From Pirellulaceae bacterium (GTDB lineage: Bacteria; Planctomycetota; Planctomycetia; Pirellulales; Pirellulaceae), in contig JADYZV010000031.1 of the NCBI GenBank assembly GCA_020852965.1, forward strand, positions 19,223 through 83,222: a stretch of DNA of 64,000 bases. The letters are read 5' to 3'. A model generated the notes under the pieces. The model saw only the letters and a list, made by a program, of their open reading frames with translations, searched no databases and was not told the DNA's origin. This document shows positions 1-7,795 of this stretch, one piece after another. Positions within the stretch are counted from its first letter, which is position 1, and the number at the start of each line of letters is the position of its first letter. A program made the position numbers and the translations under genes.

Positions 1-716
1 AAAAGCTGCTTGGCGAAAAGGTCTATCACGCTTACGAACTGACCTACGCCGGTGGGCTCATTACTTGCGGGCACTGTGGGCACTTCATTACCGGGGAGCA
101 AGTTCGCAAGAAGACCAAGGCGGGGGAGAACATCCACGTTTATTACCGCTGCTCAAAGTACCGCACTGAAGGCCACCCGAATGTTCGTCTTCGGGAGGCA
201 GAAATCGATGAGCAGGTGCTGCGAGTGTTCGCGGCGATCCGCATCGATGATGATGCCCACCGCGAATGGTTTGCGATGGTGCTTAGGTCGCAAACCCGTG
301 ATAGCCAAGAGCAGTCAAAGAGCCAACGTGAGGATCTTCAGCGACAGTTGACCAAGGTGCTGGAGCAGCAGGATAGGCTACTTAACTTGCGAATCCTCGA
401 TGAGATCGACGCAGATACCTTCGCCGCAAAGAAGCAGGAGCTACGTGACCGCGAGTCAGAATTGAAGCTCGACATCGAGGTAGCAGACCGCTCGCATCAC
501 GAGATCGCCGATCTGGTGATGAAAGTGTTTGAACTCTCGCAAAGCCTTAGTGAGAAATGGCTTACGGCGGATTACGCCGAAAAGCGAAAGATCCTCGAAA
601 TCGTCTGTTTGAACCTTGAGTTAAACGACGCAAGTCTTTGCGTATCAATGAGAAAGCCCTTTGACGTACTCGCCAAAGGGCTATCTGTCCCATCAAGTCG
701 GGCTGGCGGGATTTGA
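1..716 (+). CDS. Large serine recombinase, C-terminal part (5' truncated by window edge)
   Basis: The reading frame is open from the window edge (codons in phase with base 3) to a TGA at 714-716. It contains a recombinase zinc beta-ribbon: CGHCG around bases 68-82, followed by YYRCSKY near 141-161. A long charged, coiled-coil-like segment follows (QLTKVLEQQDRLLNLRILDE, then further helical residues), which is the usual C-terminal layout of large serine integrases. The catalytic resolvase domain with its Ser would lie to the left of the window. The enzyme would cut and rejoin DNA at att sites to integrate or excise an element. The end of the gene overlaps the 3' end of tRNA-Pro, which suggests the gene sits at the very end of its own element. 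The family is clear from the zinc ribbon plus coiled coil; the element type (phage, island or cassette) cannot be told from here. Confidence 0.8.
   Translation, partial: KLLGEKVYHAYELTYAGGLITCGHCGHFITGEQVRKKTKAGENIHVYYRCSKYRTEGHPNVRLREAEIDEQVLRVFAAIRIDDDAHREWFAMVLRSQTRDSQEQSKSQREDLQRQLTKVLEQQDRLLNLRILDEIDADTFAAKKQELRDRESELKLDIEVADRSHHEIADLVMKVFELSQSLSEKWLTADYAEKRKILEIVCLNLELNDASLCVSMRKPFDVLAKGLSVPSSRAGGI
698..716. other. Candidate attachment site core (tRNA 3' end overlapping recombinase stop)
   Basis: The last codons of the recombinase lie inside the T-arm and acceptor stem of tRNA-Pro. An element boundary with its integrase beside a tRNA 3' end is the classic arrangement for integration into tRNA genes. 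The matching second copy of the core would be outside the window to the left, so this is an inference from position only. Confidence 0.35.
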
Positions 717-772
717 ACCCACGACCTCTACCACCCCAAGGTAGCGCGCTAGCCAGGCTGCGCTACAGCCCG
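698..772 (-). tRNA. tRNA-Pro (GGG anticodon)
   Basis: Read on the minus strand, the 75 nt fold into a complete cloverleaf: acceptor stem CGGGCTG/CAGCCCG with discriminator A, D stem GCGC/GCGC with a 10-nt loop, anticodon stem CTACC/GGTAG with loop TTGGGGT (anticodon GGG at 735-737, proline CCC codons), 5-nt variable loop, and a T-arm with loop TTCAAAT. The CCA end is not encoded. The 3' half overlaps the end of the serine recombinase on the other strand. Confidence 0.95.
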
Positions 773-925
773 AACTTATCAATCGCAAAGTGTCCAACGC
801 TCCAAACAAAGCATTCGACTGGGGACTCCACAACCGTGAACTAGATTCTAACTGCTGTTCCTGGCTAGGCAACGCCGGTTGAGGCTAAGTGACGGACAAT
901 TTGATGCTTAATGCGAAGTGGGGAG

Positions 926-1810
926 TCATCGCGAAGATGCGTGGGGACGCAGACCGGCTAAGCGGCGCAAGGTGGCTAGATTCTTGACATCCCACTCCAG
1001 ACCACTCTCGGGGTCGGTCTCCTTGGGAGTCTCTAAATACATGGGCAAGCCCTTAAATGACGACGATCGTAAAAAACGACGGAAGGCACCTTCGCCAATG
1101 TGGCCGAGTCCAATGTGTTCGTGGCGGTCGACGCGACTGCCACAGTCCTTCTTGCTATCGTTGACGTGAATGGCGGCAATGCGATCAAGCACCGCATATT
1201 GATCGAGCTGCTGAGTCAGCTCCTTGAGTCCCTTGGCGGTGCGGAAGTCGTAGCCGGCAGCCAATGCGTGACAGGTGTCCCAGCAGATACCAACCTGGGG
1301 GCTGTCAATCTCAGCCAATAGCCAGCTAAGTTGTTCGATCTGCCATCCCAAACAACTCCCCTGACCGGCGGTGTTCTCGAGCAACAGCCGGCAACACTTG
1401 GGCTGGACGCGCTCGATGGCTGTCTGCACGGCTCGGGCTATGCGCTCGAGGCCTTCTTCGGGAGTGCTGGTGGTGTGAGCACCGGGGTGCATGACCAATC
1501 CGGCAATGTGCAGTTGCTCGCAGCGCTGCCATTCGACTACCAAGGCGTCGAGCGACTTCTCCCATAGCTCGTCGTCGGGGGATGCGCAGTTGAGCAAATA
1601 GGAACTGTGCGCTATGGGTTCGGCGAGCTGGTTGTCGTCGATGGATTGGATGAACTGCGCGCAATCACGGTCACTTAGCGGCTTGCACTGCCACTGATTG
1701 GCATTCTTGGTGAACACTTGAAGGCAATCACATCCGGCTGCTTGCGCTCGCTCGGCCGCCAAGTGCAAACCACCGGCGATCGACATGTGGGCTCCAAAGC
1801 GATATGACAT
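926..1810 (-). CDS. nfo: Endonuclease IV (apurinic/apyrimidinic endonuclease)
   Basis: The 294-residue protein begins MSYRFGAHMSIAGGL and carries the family's metal-binding motifs in order: GAHMSIAGG at the N-terminus, HPGAH (about 112-116), LLLENTAGQG (about 145), GICWDTCHALAAGYD (about 178-192), HVNDSKKDCGSRVDRHEHIG (about 218-237) and YLETPK. These correspond to the three-zinc TIM-barrel site of AP endonuclease 2 family enzymes, which incise DNA 5' to abasic sites. Length matches the usual 280-300 residues. The start at 1810 is chosen because it aligns with the family N-terminus; the frame is open further upstream but that stretch overlaps the end of the preceding gene. It is the last gene of a likely minus-strand set with the GYF protein and the formyltransferase. 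Confidence 0.93.
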   Translation of the reverse strand: MSYRFGAHMSIAGGLHLAAERAQAAGCDCLQVFTKNANQWQCKPLSDRDCAQFIQSIDDNQLAEPIAHSSYLLNCASPDDELWEKSLDALVVEWQRCEQLHIAGLVMHPGAHTTSTPEEGLERIARAVQTAIERVQPKCCRLLLENTAGQGSCLGWQIEQLSWLLAEIDSPQVGICWDTCHALAAGYDFRTAKGLKELTQQLDQYAVLDRIAAIHVNDSKKDCGSRVDRHEHIGLGHIGEGAFRRFLRSSSFKGLPMYLETPKETDPESGLEWDVKNLATLRRLAGLRPHASSR

Positions 1811-1830
1811 TTTTGTGGCTTGCCTTTCTG

Positions 1831-2520
1831 CTAACCAACCATCCCTGCCAGCGCCCCAAGGAGCTGGAGTCCAAAGCATAGCACGCCCAAAATCACTCCT
1901 GCTATCCCCAAATAATAGCCGACTTGAACGAGCCCCTTTGTGCTAGGGTCAGCCAAGCCAGCCTGAATGGCGTTCAAGGCGCTGTGCCCCATGATCCATG
2001 CGACAAGTCCAAATATCGGACAACAGAAGAACCCGAGTACCCCCATGATCAGGATGATGACACCTTGATCTCCCTTTGGATAATAGGGGCGGCTAGTCGT
2101 CGGATCGCTCGCTTGATAGGGATTGCCATGGTACGTTGTCTCGGCGAATGGATTTCCGGAACCATGCGGCATGGCGGGGCGGAAGATGTCGGCGGGTTGC
2201 CAATTGCCATATTGGCTTTGCCGCAACTGGTATCCAGGTCCAACGCGTCCTTCGTGAAACCAACGATCGAGCGTTGCTTGGTCGACGGGACCGTATTCCG
2301 AGCCATCGACGGCACGCATCCAATACTGGACTGCTTCGGGCGGAACGCCCTCGTCCGCAGTGTAGGTCGATGGATAGCCAATGCCGCTTGACGGAGTATC
2401 GCCCTTGGATGGGATCGTATAAACCTGCCCGCAAGCAGGACAACGAGCTCGCTTGCCAGCATTCTCGTCAGCAACAGAAAGAGTTTTTCCACAGCCGGTA
2501 CAAATTGATTCGATAGCCAT
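1831..2520 (-). CDS. Zinc-ribbon / GYF_2 (DUF4339) / DUF4190-like membrane protein
   Basis: The 229-residue protein has three recognisable parts. Residues about 6-40 form a zinc ribbon (CTGCG...CPACG). Residues about 65-115 form a GYF_2-type module (WMRAVDGSEYGPVDQATLDRW, then GRVGPGYQLRQS). The last 80 residues contain two hydrophobic segments (GVIILIMGVLGFFCCPIFGL and YYLGIAGVILGVLCFGLQLL) as in DUF4190 proteins. This combination is common in Planctomycetes and suggests a membrane protein with a cytoplasmic peptide-binding module; partners are unknown. It starts 3 bp after the formyltransferase stop, so the two are probably co-transcribed. Confidence 0.8.
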   Translation of the reverse strand: MAIESICTGCGKTLSVADENAGKRARCPACGQVYTIPSKGDTPSSGIGYPSTYTADEGVPPEAVQYWMRAVDGSEYGPVDQATLDRWFHEGRVGPGYQLRQSQYGNWQPADIFRPAMPHGSGNPFAETTYHGNPYQASDPTTSRPYYPKGDQGVIILIMGVLGFFCCPIFGLVAWIMGHSALNAIQAGLADPSTKGLVQVGYYLGIAGVILGVLCFGLQLLGALAGMVG

Positions 2521-2523
2521 CCG

Positions 2524-3456
2524 TCATTGAGCTCCCTGTCTCTCGGGGCGCAGATAGATAAAACTCTTGCCAAGCCGCCCGCCATAATTACCGGCTGTAA
2601 TCCGCACCAAACCGGGCGCTGACAGGGCGGCGTCGATAGCCGTGTAGGTGGCCTGGGCTACGGCGTCGAGGCTACTACCATTGATGACGATCTCCATGAT
2701 CGATGCAACCCCCTCGGGAACCCGAGACTGTGCGCCGAGCTTGTCTTTAAGCGTTGGGCAGTATTCGGCAAAGGTGCTGGCGATCATAAAACTGTAGCGA
2801 CTACCCGCTTTGGACGCGCTGGCGGCCACTCCACCGGGAAAGGTCAGAACGCAGTCGTCGACTTGATTGACTGCCGCCGCCGCACGCTCGGCTGCGTCAA
2901 TCGAGGCAGCTTCGCTAGTCGCCATAAACCAAAGGTTGCCCCCCATGACTCCGTCGCTAAAGCCAAACCGCCGCGTCAAATAGAACTCGCCACCCATAGT
3001 CGGCACGACCCAACCCTTGGTTCCGTAGCGCACGTCGCGAAACTGATGGCCGTCGCCAAAGAAGGCAACCTTGCGGCCGAGCTTGAAGTACTCAGGGCTA
3101 TCGATTCGATTGAAGCAGCGAGCTGTCGGGCAGGTTAGCACATTCTGGCTGATCCTAGCCAGTAGCACTCGTTCCAAGTGCACCAGCCGATCTTTACGGA
3201 AACGCGGTACGTGTACTTGAATGATCGCTCCCATTCTCCCGTCCGGCGTCTTTTGGCCTGCGGTCACTCCATCCAGTACTCGCGAAACACCCGCCTCGGA
3301 ATCGCACAGGATGGTACTGCTGGCATGGCCGGTAACCGCATGGCAACAATGGTCGAGCCAAGTGCGATCGCGGGCCGTGACCAGGAATTCAGCATAAATA
3401 CTGCGAAAACCTTCCGCATACGTATCTTCGACCAATGTGTCACGATCTTGGGGCAT
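2524..3456 (-). CDS. fhcD: Formylmethanofuran:tetrahydromethanopterin formyltransferase (Ftr/FhcD)
   Basis: The 310-residue protein matches the Ftr family along its length. Family landmarks are DTYAEGF near residue 11, a TGHASSTILCDSEAGV-type segment (about 42-57), TPDGRMG, NVLTCPTARCF, FFGDGHQFRDVRYG, MGGEFYLTRRFGF, GVMGGNLWFMATS, TFPGGVAASASKAGS, YCPTLKDKLGAQSRVPEGV and ITAGNYGGRLGK near the C-terminus. The enzyme moves the formyl group between methanofuran and tetrahydromethanopterin in the C1 pathway shared by methanogens, methylotrophs and many Planctomycetes. In bacteria it is usually subunit D of the formyltransferase/hydrolase complex; the A, B and C subunits are not in this window. 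A folate C1 gene (5-formyl-THF cyclo-ligase) lies 121 bp upstream on the same strand. Confidence 0.93.
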   Translation of the reverse strand: MPQDRDTLVEDTYAEGFRSIYAEFLVTARDRTWLDHCCHAVTGHASSTILCDSEAGVSRVLDGVTAGQKTPDGRMGAIIQVHVPRFRKDRLVHLERVLLARISQNVLTCPTARCFNRIDSPEYFKLGRKVAFFGDGHQFRDVRYGTKGWVVPTMGGEFYLTRRFGFSDGVMGGNLWFMATSEAASIDAAERAAAAVNQVDDCVLTFPGGVAASASKAGSRYSFMIASTFAEYCPTLKDKLGAQSRVPEGVASIMEIVINGSSLDAVAQATYTAIDAALSAPGLVRITAGNYGGRLGKSFIYLRPERQGAQ

Positions 3457-3468
3457 GGGAGAAAAGTT

Positions 3469-3496
3469 CTTGGTGCTTGGTGCTTGGTGCTTGGTT
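3469..3496. repeat. Heptanucleotide tandem repeat (CTTGGTG x4)
   Basis: Four consecutive CTTGGTG units lie just upstream of the formyltransferase start. On the minus strand the unit reads CACCAAG, close to the CCAAGAA unit found near 7.65 kb. Confidence 0.9.
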
Positions 3497-3577
3497 TGTT
3501 TTGGGCGAGGTTACGTGTCGCTGACGTACACCGTACCAAACGGACTCGTTGCCTGGCGGACTATGATGAATTGGCTG

Positions 3578-4186
3578 TTAGCGACCGCGACCGATGTAGG
3601 TGGAGCTTTCGGTTACGACTTTGTCCATGTAGATATCGTGCGGCTCGCAGGGAATTTCTGGGAACATCTGCGATTCGAAAGCGAGTGCAATGAGGGGAGC
3701 GTCGGGTCGTGCGTGTTCGAGCAATTTGTCGTAGTAGCCCTTGCCGTGTCCGGTACGTCCTCCTTGGCGATCAAAGGCAACGCCGGGAACCATGACCAAA
3801 TCCAAGTCGGTGGGCTGCAAGCGTTTGGAGGCGACATCGCGCAGTTCCTTGCGCGGTTCGAGGATTTTGTACATGCCCACATCGAGCTCCTCCATCGACT
3901 CCAGATAGAACAACTCCAACTCACCCTCCACGCAGTAGGGAATCACAATGCGTTTGCCGCTGGCAATGGCGGCGGGAAGCGCTTGCCGCGTGCGGACTTC
4001 GTCGCGCACGTCGGCATAGAACATCACCGTCTGCGCACTGTGGTATTCGGGGAGTGCCATGAAGCGATCGGTGATGGCCGCACTAACCTCATCTTTGTTG
4101 GCTTGTGCGCGTCGATTGTCATGAGCGGCTTGGCGAATGGCTTGTTTCTTGGCTGCCGTGTCGGTGCCCGATTGCGATGCAGTCAT
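3578..4186 (-). CDS. 5-formyltetrahydrofolate cyclo-ligase
   Basis: The 202-residue protein has the family's signature regions: an N-terminal basic helix, MFYADVRDEVRT (about 56-67), RIVIPYC (about 81-87), LDLVMVPGVAFDRQGGRTGH followed by GKGYYDKLLEHA (about 130-161) and ALAFESQ. It converts 5-formyl-THF to 5,10-methenyl-THF using ATP and is cytoplasmic. Length is normal for the family. Proximity to the H4MPT formyltransferase places two kinds of C1 metabolism side by side, although the 121 bp gap with repeats leaves co-transcription uncertain. Confidence 0.9.
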   Translation of the reverse strand: MTASQSGTDTAAKKQAIRQAAHDNRRAQANKDEVSAAITDRFMALPEYHSAQTVMFYADVRDEVRTRQALPAAIASGKRIVIPYCVEGELELFYLESMEELDVGMYKILEPRKELRDVASKRLQPTDLDLVMVPGVAFDRQGGRTGHGKGYYDKLLEHARPDAPLIALAFESQMFPEIPCEPHDIYMDKVVTESSTYIGRGR

Positions 4187-4389
4187 GCTAAAAATGACGG
4201 TCCTGTAAGAAAGACGAAACGTTAAATAGTTGAAGCACTAGTGTAGCACTTGCGGGGCGTCTAGTCAGGCGACAAGTGTCAGCGCCTCGGCAATTTCTTA
4301 GGCCGCAAACCCGTGGTGACGATGCGGTAAATTGTTCGGGAATCCCGTGCAGCGAACAACTCGATTGAGAACCACCGTCGCGCGAAATG

Positions 4390-4434
4390 CAAAAAAAACA
4401 ACAGGCCAGGAATTAATTCCGACCTGTTGTTGCA
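4390..4434 (-). terminator. Intrinsic terminator downstream of the RRM gene
   Basis: On the minus strand the arms AACAACAGG and CCTGTTGTT enclose GGAATTAATTCC (itself a palindrome) and are followed immediately by a run of eight T. This is a strong rho-independent terminator for the RNA-binding protein gene ending at 4472. Confidence 0.85.
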
Positions 4435-4471
4435 TACTAAAATCAACCATCACCGATTATCAGCGAGCTGA

Positions 4472-4819
4472 CTACCAGCGATCGCGACCTCCGCCGCCAC
4501 CGCCACCGCCACCGCGACCACCACGTCCGCCGCCGCCGCCACCGTAGCCACCGCCGCCACCCGAACGCTCTTCGCGTGGACGGGCTTCATTGACCTGAAG
4601 ACTGCGACCGTCATGATCTTGTCCATTTAAACCGTCAATAGCCGCATTGGCTTCTTGATCGGAAGACATCTCGACAAATCCGAATCCCTTGCTGCGGCCC
4701 GTTTCGCGATCTTCGATCACTTGCGCGCTGACAACACTGCCGAATTGCGAGAACAACTGCTCGAGCTGTGCGGAGCGCACGTTGTAGCTGAGGTTACCGC
4801 AGTACAGTTTCTTACCCAT
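4472..4819 (-). CDS. Glycine-rich RRM RNA-binding protein
   Basis: The 115-residue protein has one RNA recognition motif at residues 1-80, with RNP2 (KLYCGNL) and RNP1 (KGFGFVEM) intact, followed by an Arg/Gly tail of about 30 residues (GGGGGYGGGGGG, then RGGRGG). It resembles the small RRM proteins of cyanobacteria and Planctomycetes that bind RNA and are often cold-induced. The ATG at 4819 is chosen over the TTG at 4825 because GGAG sits 8 nt upstream of it. A clear terminator follows. The cold-shock protein gene lies 700 bp upstream on the same strand, so two RNA-chaperone-type genes are close together. Confidence 0.92.
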   Translation of the reverse strand: MGKKLYCGNLSYNVRSAQLEQLFSQFGSVVSAQVIEDRETGRSKGFGFVEMSSDQEANAAIDGLNGQDHDGRSLQVNEARPREERSGGGGGYGGGGGGRGGRGGGGGGGGGRDRW

Positions 4820-5048
4820 TACCAAAACTCCAGAACCGTCCCGTCATTATCAAAATCAAAATTGGCAGCACACCGGGACCAAGTCATTACTGCCAACATT
4901 TTTCAAGAGCGCACCCTTTTTAACGATAGGGGCACTCGTCTCTCATTTGCGTCAGTTGAGGCCACGGCTGTACGTGGTCCTCGATACCTTGACGTCTTCT
5001 AACTCAATATCAACTCATTCCAACGCGAGCCTACACAGCGAGCGACTC

Positions 5049-5396
5049 TCAATTTAACTCGTTCATTGCATTGAAACCGGAACGCGTTAGTGAGTAGCTC
5101 CCTTTGAAGTCCTCGGGGATCAGCAATCCGGCAGCGGTGAGACGGTCGAGCGACCGCTTCATCGAGCCAATATCTGTATTATTTAGGCACAGCATCCGCC
5201 CAGGTGTCATCAGATATTTCCGAAAGACCGCCAGGATGTTTACTTCGCCCGCCGAAAGTTGCAGCGGACTGCCGGCCACCGAAACCGTAGCGGGAACACC
5301 TTCAATCGGAGCTGCTCCCGGAGCACCCTTCTTCGAGCCGGCTAGCGATGCCGAGCTCTTGGTTTTTTGGCCGGTAGACTTTCGATTTTGGACCAT
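5049..5396 (-). CDS. Conserved small protein with a C-terminal winged-helix-like region
   Basis: The start at 5396 gives 115 residues beginning MVQNRKSTGQKTKS, a basic disordered N-terminus. Residues about 45-115 look like a small helical DNA-binding or partner domain: LSAGEVNILAVFRKYLMTPG, then SMKRSLDRLTAAGLLIPEDF, then YSLTRSGFNAMNEL. The order helix-helix-'AAGLL' wing is typical of winged-helix folds, but no family was recognised. It lies between the RRM and cold-shock genes on the same strand. The function is unknown. Confidence 0.65.
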   Translation of the reverse strand: MVQNRKSTGQKTKSSASLAGSKKGAPGAAPIEGVPATVSVAGSPLQLSAGEVNILAVFRKYLMTPGRMLCLNNTDIGSMKRSLDRLTAAGLLIPEDFKGSYSLTRSGFNAMNELN

Positions 5397-5521
5397 GATA
5401 CCCCCTCCGGCGCGTAGATGCACTACTGCGCGAAAAGCCGAGTGTTGGAACCGACGCGAAACAGCTTCGAAAAACATTCCCATCGCTTGTATCGAACCGA
5501 ATAAACCAAGTGCGGGACGAA

Positions 5522-5737
5522 TTATTCGTCGCCTGCGCCACCGACGAGCGTCACAGCTTCCGCGCGCGGGCCCTTGGGGCCGCGACCTTCACTGAATTCG
5601 ACTTCTTGTCCTTCGCGTAGCGACTCGAACTGAGTCCCTTGGACGGCCGAGTGGTGGAAGAACAATTCACCGCGATCTGTCTTGATAAAGCCAAAACCCT
5701 TATCGGAAACCAGCTTCTTAATCGTACCTTGCGCCAT
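5522..5737 (-). CDS. Cold-shock domain protein (CspA family)
   Basis: The 71-residue protein is one cold-shock domain: MAQGTIKKLVSDKGFGFIKT (RNP1-like KGFGFI), LFFHHSAVQG (RNP2-like FFHHS), LREGQEVEF and GPKGPRAEAV. Such proteins bind single-stranded RNA or DNA and melt secondary structure. The start at 5737 is supported by GGAGAA 7 nt upstream and by the family N-terminus. The upstream 300 bp has no other gene and could hold a long leader, as in many csp genes, but no specific structure was identified. Confidence 0.95.
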   Translation of the reverse strand: MAQGTIKKLVSDKGFGFIKTDRGELFFHHSAVQGTQFESLREGQEVEFSEGRGPKGPRAEAVTLVGGAGDE

Positions 5738-6039
5738 ATAGCTTCTCCTGAGTAGAATTGCACGATTGGGAACGTCGTGCTGTAAAATCAACCCCAGCCG
5801 AGGTGCCGCGGCTAGTCGCGGAAGCGAAAAGAAGAGGCGCGTCAAATCCTGAATTGATTGGAACCGTTGCTAATCATATCAGACCAGCCGCAACAAAGCT
5901 AGCCCTGTAGAAATCTAAGCCCTTATCGGCTCGCGGGTGTGAGTTGGCCCACTCGGCCGCTACTTACGGAAAAGCTCACCTGGAAAGCGAGTGAGACATC
6001 GAAGTGGTGCCTTGGGCCAGACCTGCTTCCAGCGTGAAA
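5738..6039. other. Intergenic region upstream of the cold-shock gene
   Basis: About 300 bp with no convincing gene. It includes the ribosome-binding site of the cold-shock gene. No terminator, repeat or promoter could be assigned with confidence. Confidence 0.4.
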
Positions 6040-6363
6040 CTATTTCTTGCGATCCAGCACCCGCTGGAGGATCGACATCCACGTCTGGTTGAGTCGAAGG
6101 GTAACGTTTTGCACGCTACGCTCTTCGGTCGGCTCGAAGTCGATTTCAAAACCGGCGGTGATCAAGGCATCGTTGGGGGACTTACCCGCCTGGCAGGCCT
6201 TCCAGAATCGCACGCTGTGCAAGGTGCTCTCGGCTTTGGTGGTGGCCGTCTCCGTGGCGATCGACTGTACCGAGCGTGTTACTTGAGGTTCCAAGCCAGT
6301 CATCATCTCTTGACGCAAGCGATCGGCCCAGTTTTTCCAGCGAACTTTTTCTTGAACTGACAT
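6040..6363 (-). CDS. Hypothetical protein, 107 residues
   Basis: The protein (MSVQEKVRWKNWADRLRQEM...) is helical and charged, with a high content of E, K, R and T and no membrane segment or signal peptide. The motif GKSPNDALITAGFEIDFEPT sits in the middle. No family was recognised. It lies 116 bp downstream of another small gene on the same strand. The absence of a comparable frame on the other strand and normal codon composition make it likely to be real. Confidence 0.6.
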   Translation of the reverse strand: MSVQEKVRWKNWADRLRQEMMTGLEPQVTRSVQSIATETATTKAESTLHSVRFWKACQAGKSPNDALITAGFEIDFEPTEERSVQNVTLRLNQTWMSILQRVLDRKK

Positions 6364-6479
6364 CTTCCAACTTTCAAATGGGCCAGGCGTCTCGACGCTA
6401 GCCGATGGCTAGACGCCCCGACGCTCGAATACCGTCCGCGAACGAATTGGCGAGCTAACGCCTGTCGCTCTACGGCAAC

Positions 6480-6668
6480 CTACTCACCATCCGTGGCAAT
6501 GCCGATCAGTTCTTCGTGAACGGAAAACCACGCATGATCTACTAATCCTACCACCTGCTGCTGGCTGAGCTGCATTTGGTCAGCCAATTGCTGTACCGAC
6601 TGCGGCCCTGAGGCGAAAATATGATCCCAAATGTCAGCCCGCAATTGCTCATGTTCTTCAACGTTCAT
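6480..6668 (-). CDS. Small helix-turn-helix-like protein, 62 residues
   Basis: The protein MNVEEHEQLRADIWDHIFAS is followed by QSVQQLADQMQLSQQQVVGL, which reads as a helix-turn-helix or small winged-helix pattern (residues about 22-45), then a short tail with VHEELIGIATDGE. It is too short to be a complete classic repressor. Function unknown; it could be a small regulator or an adaptor-like domain. Confidence 0.55.
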   Translation of the reverse strand: MNVEEHEQLRADIWDHIFASGPQSVQQLADQMQLSQQQVVGLVDHAWFSVHEELIGIATDGE

Positions 6669-7068
6669 AGGACTGACTGGCTTAAGCGGAGTTGAGCAAC
6701 GTTCATGAGCAATTCGGTCATGGCGAGAATAGGATTATCGCGCCAATAGGCGGGCCGAGCTCGGCTTTTAAAAAGTACCAAAGCCATGTACGTAAATCTG
6801 CATTAATATTGGCTCTGCATCACAAGGCTACAGAGAGCTGCATTCGTCGTGCGGCACTAGCCTAAAGGGTAGCTTCTTGCCCCACCTCCGGTCAACTCGT
6901 AAACGCTCTCCAGCCCCGATTAAGTGGGATAAACTGAGCAAACTCCGGATTCAGCATCAGTCGCTGCTGGCGGACACCGCGCCAAACTCCGCTGGACCTA
7001 CTCCGATTGCTGGCTATTTGCTAACCTGCTAGAAATCCCTACTCCAACTTCCCCGCCGAGCACGATAC
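6669..7068. other. Divergent intergenic region, 400 bp
   Basis: Lies between the leftward small gene and rightward apt. It must hold the promoters of both, but no -35/-10 pair stood out. No RNA gene or repeat was recognised. Confidence 0.4.
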
Positions 7069-7590
7069 ATGAGCCAAGTCAACTTAAACGATTACATTCG
7101 CGACATCCCCGATTTCCCCAAGCCCGGGATCTTGTTCAAGGACATCACGCCGCTGCTTACGTCTCCGCTTGCTTTCGACGCGGCCATCAGTCGCTTTGCC
7201 GAACAATATCGCCATCAGCGCATCGATAGTATTGTCGCCGCGGAGGCGCGCGGTTTCATCTTTGGTGCTCCGCTTGCCCTGAGATTGCAAGCCGCCTTCG
7301 TGCCGGTACGCAAGCCCGGCAAGCTCCCCTTCTCGACTCATAGCCATGCCTATGACCTCGAATACGGCAGAGACACGCTCGAGATTCACTCCGACGCTCT
7401 GCAAGCCGGCCAACGCGTGCTCGTGATCGATGACCTGCTAGCCACCGGCGGCACCGTCGAGGCCTGCAACCAGTTGTTAAGCAATTTTTCGGTCGAGATC
7501 GTCGGTTTCGCTTTCGTAATTCACTTGAAAGCCCTCGAAGGCGAGAAGAAACTCGCCCCCCACTCGGTCTTCAGCCTGCTCGAGTTTTAA
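7069..7590 (+). CDS. apt: Adenine phosphoribosyltransferase
   Basis: The 173-residue protein begins with IRDIPDFPKPGILFKDITPL, the standard Apt N-terminus, followed by AAEARGFIFGAPLALRL, VPVRKPGKLP and the PRPP-binding motif VLVIDDLLATGGT (about 121-133). It salvages adenine to AMP with PRPP. Length is as expected (about 170-180 residues). It appears to be a single-gene unit: a tandem repeat and a promoter for the next gene follow. Confidence 0.97.
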   Translation: MSQVNLNDYIRDIPDFPKPGILFKDITPLLTSPLAFDAAISRFAEQYRHQRIDSIVAAEARGFIFGAPLALRLQAAFVPVRKPGKLPFSTHSHAYDLEYGRDTLEIHSDALQAGQRVLVIDDLLATGGTVEACNQLLSNFSVEIVGFAFVIHLKALEGEKKLAPHSVFSLLEF

Positions 7591-7642
7591 TTATTCGAAT
7601 TGTGAATCGATCCTGCTCTGCGGCTGGTCTCGCTGGCAACCA

Positions 7643-7687
7643 CCAAGAACCAAGAACCAAGAACCAAGAACCAAGAACCAAGAACCA
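7643..7687. repeat. Heptanucleotide tandem repeat (CCAAGAA, about 6 units)
   Basis: A short array of CCAAGAA units lies in the apt-sigma factor intergenic space. Units are identical until the last partial one. It resembles the inverted-orientation array at 3469-3496. Confidence 0.92.
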
Positions 7688-7725
7688 ACCCTAGCAAGAC
7701 TCGACCTTGTTGGGAGAGAAAATGC

Positions 7726-7754
7726 TTTACAGGGGAAGTTGAAAAAGCTACACT
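7726..7754 (+). promoter_or_regulatory. Sigma70-type promoter for the ECF-like sigma factor gene
   Basis: TTTACA (7726-7731) and TACACT (7749-7754) are separated by exactly 17 bp. The start codon of the sigma factor is about 40 bp downstream, with GGGGAG 9 nt before it. The match to a vegetative promoter suggests transcription by the housekeeping polymerase. Confidence 0.6.
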
Positions 7755-7795
7755 AAACAGAACTCGCCACCAGTCCTTTCGGGGAGCCGCCCCCC

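Noticed and set aside
3437..4225. 262-residue plus-strand frame
   Set aside because: Antisense to the 5-formyl-THF cyclo-ligase, which has clear motifs.
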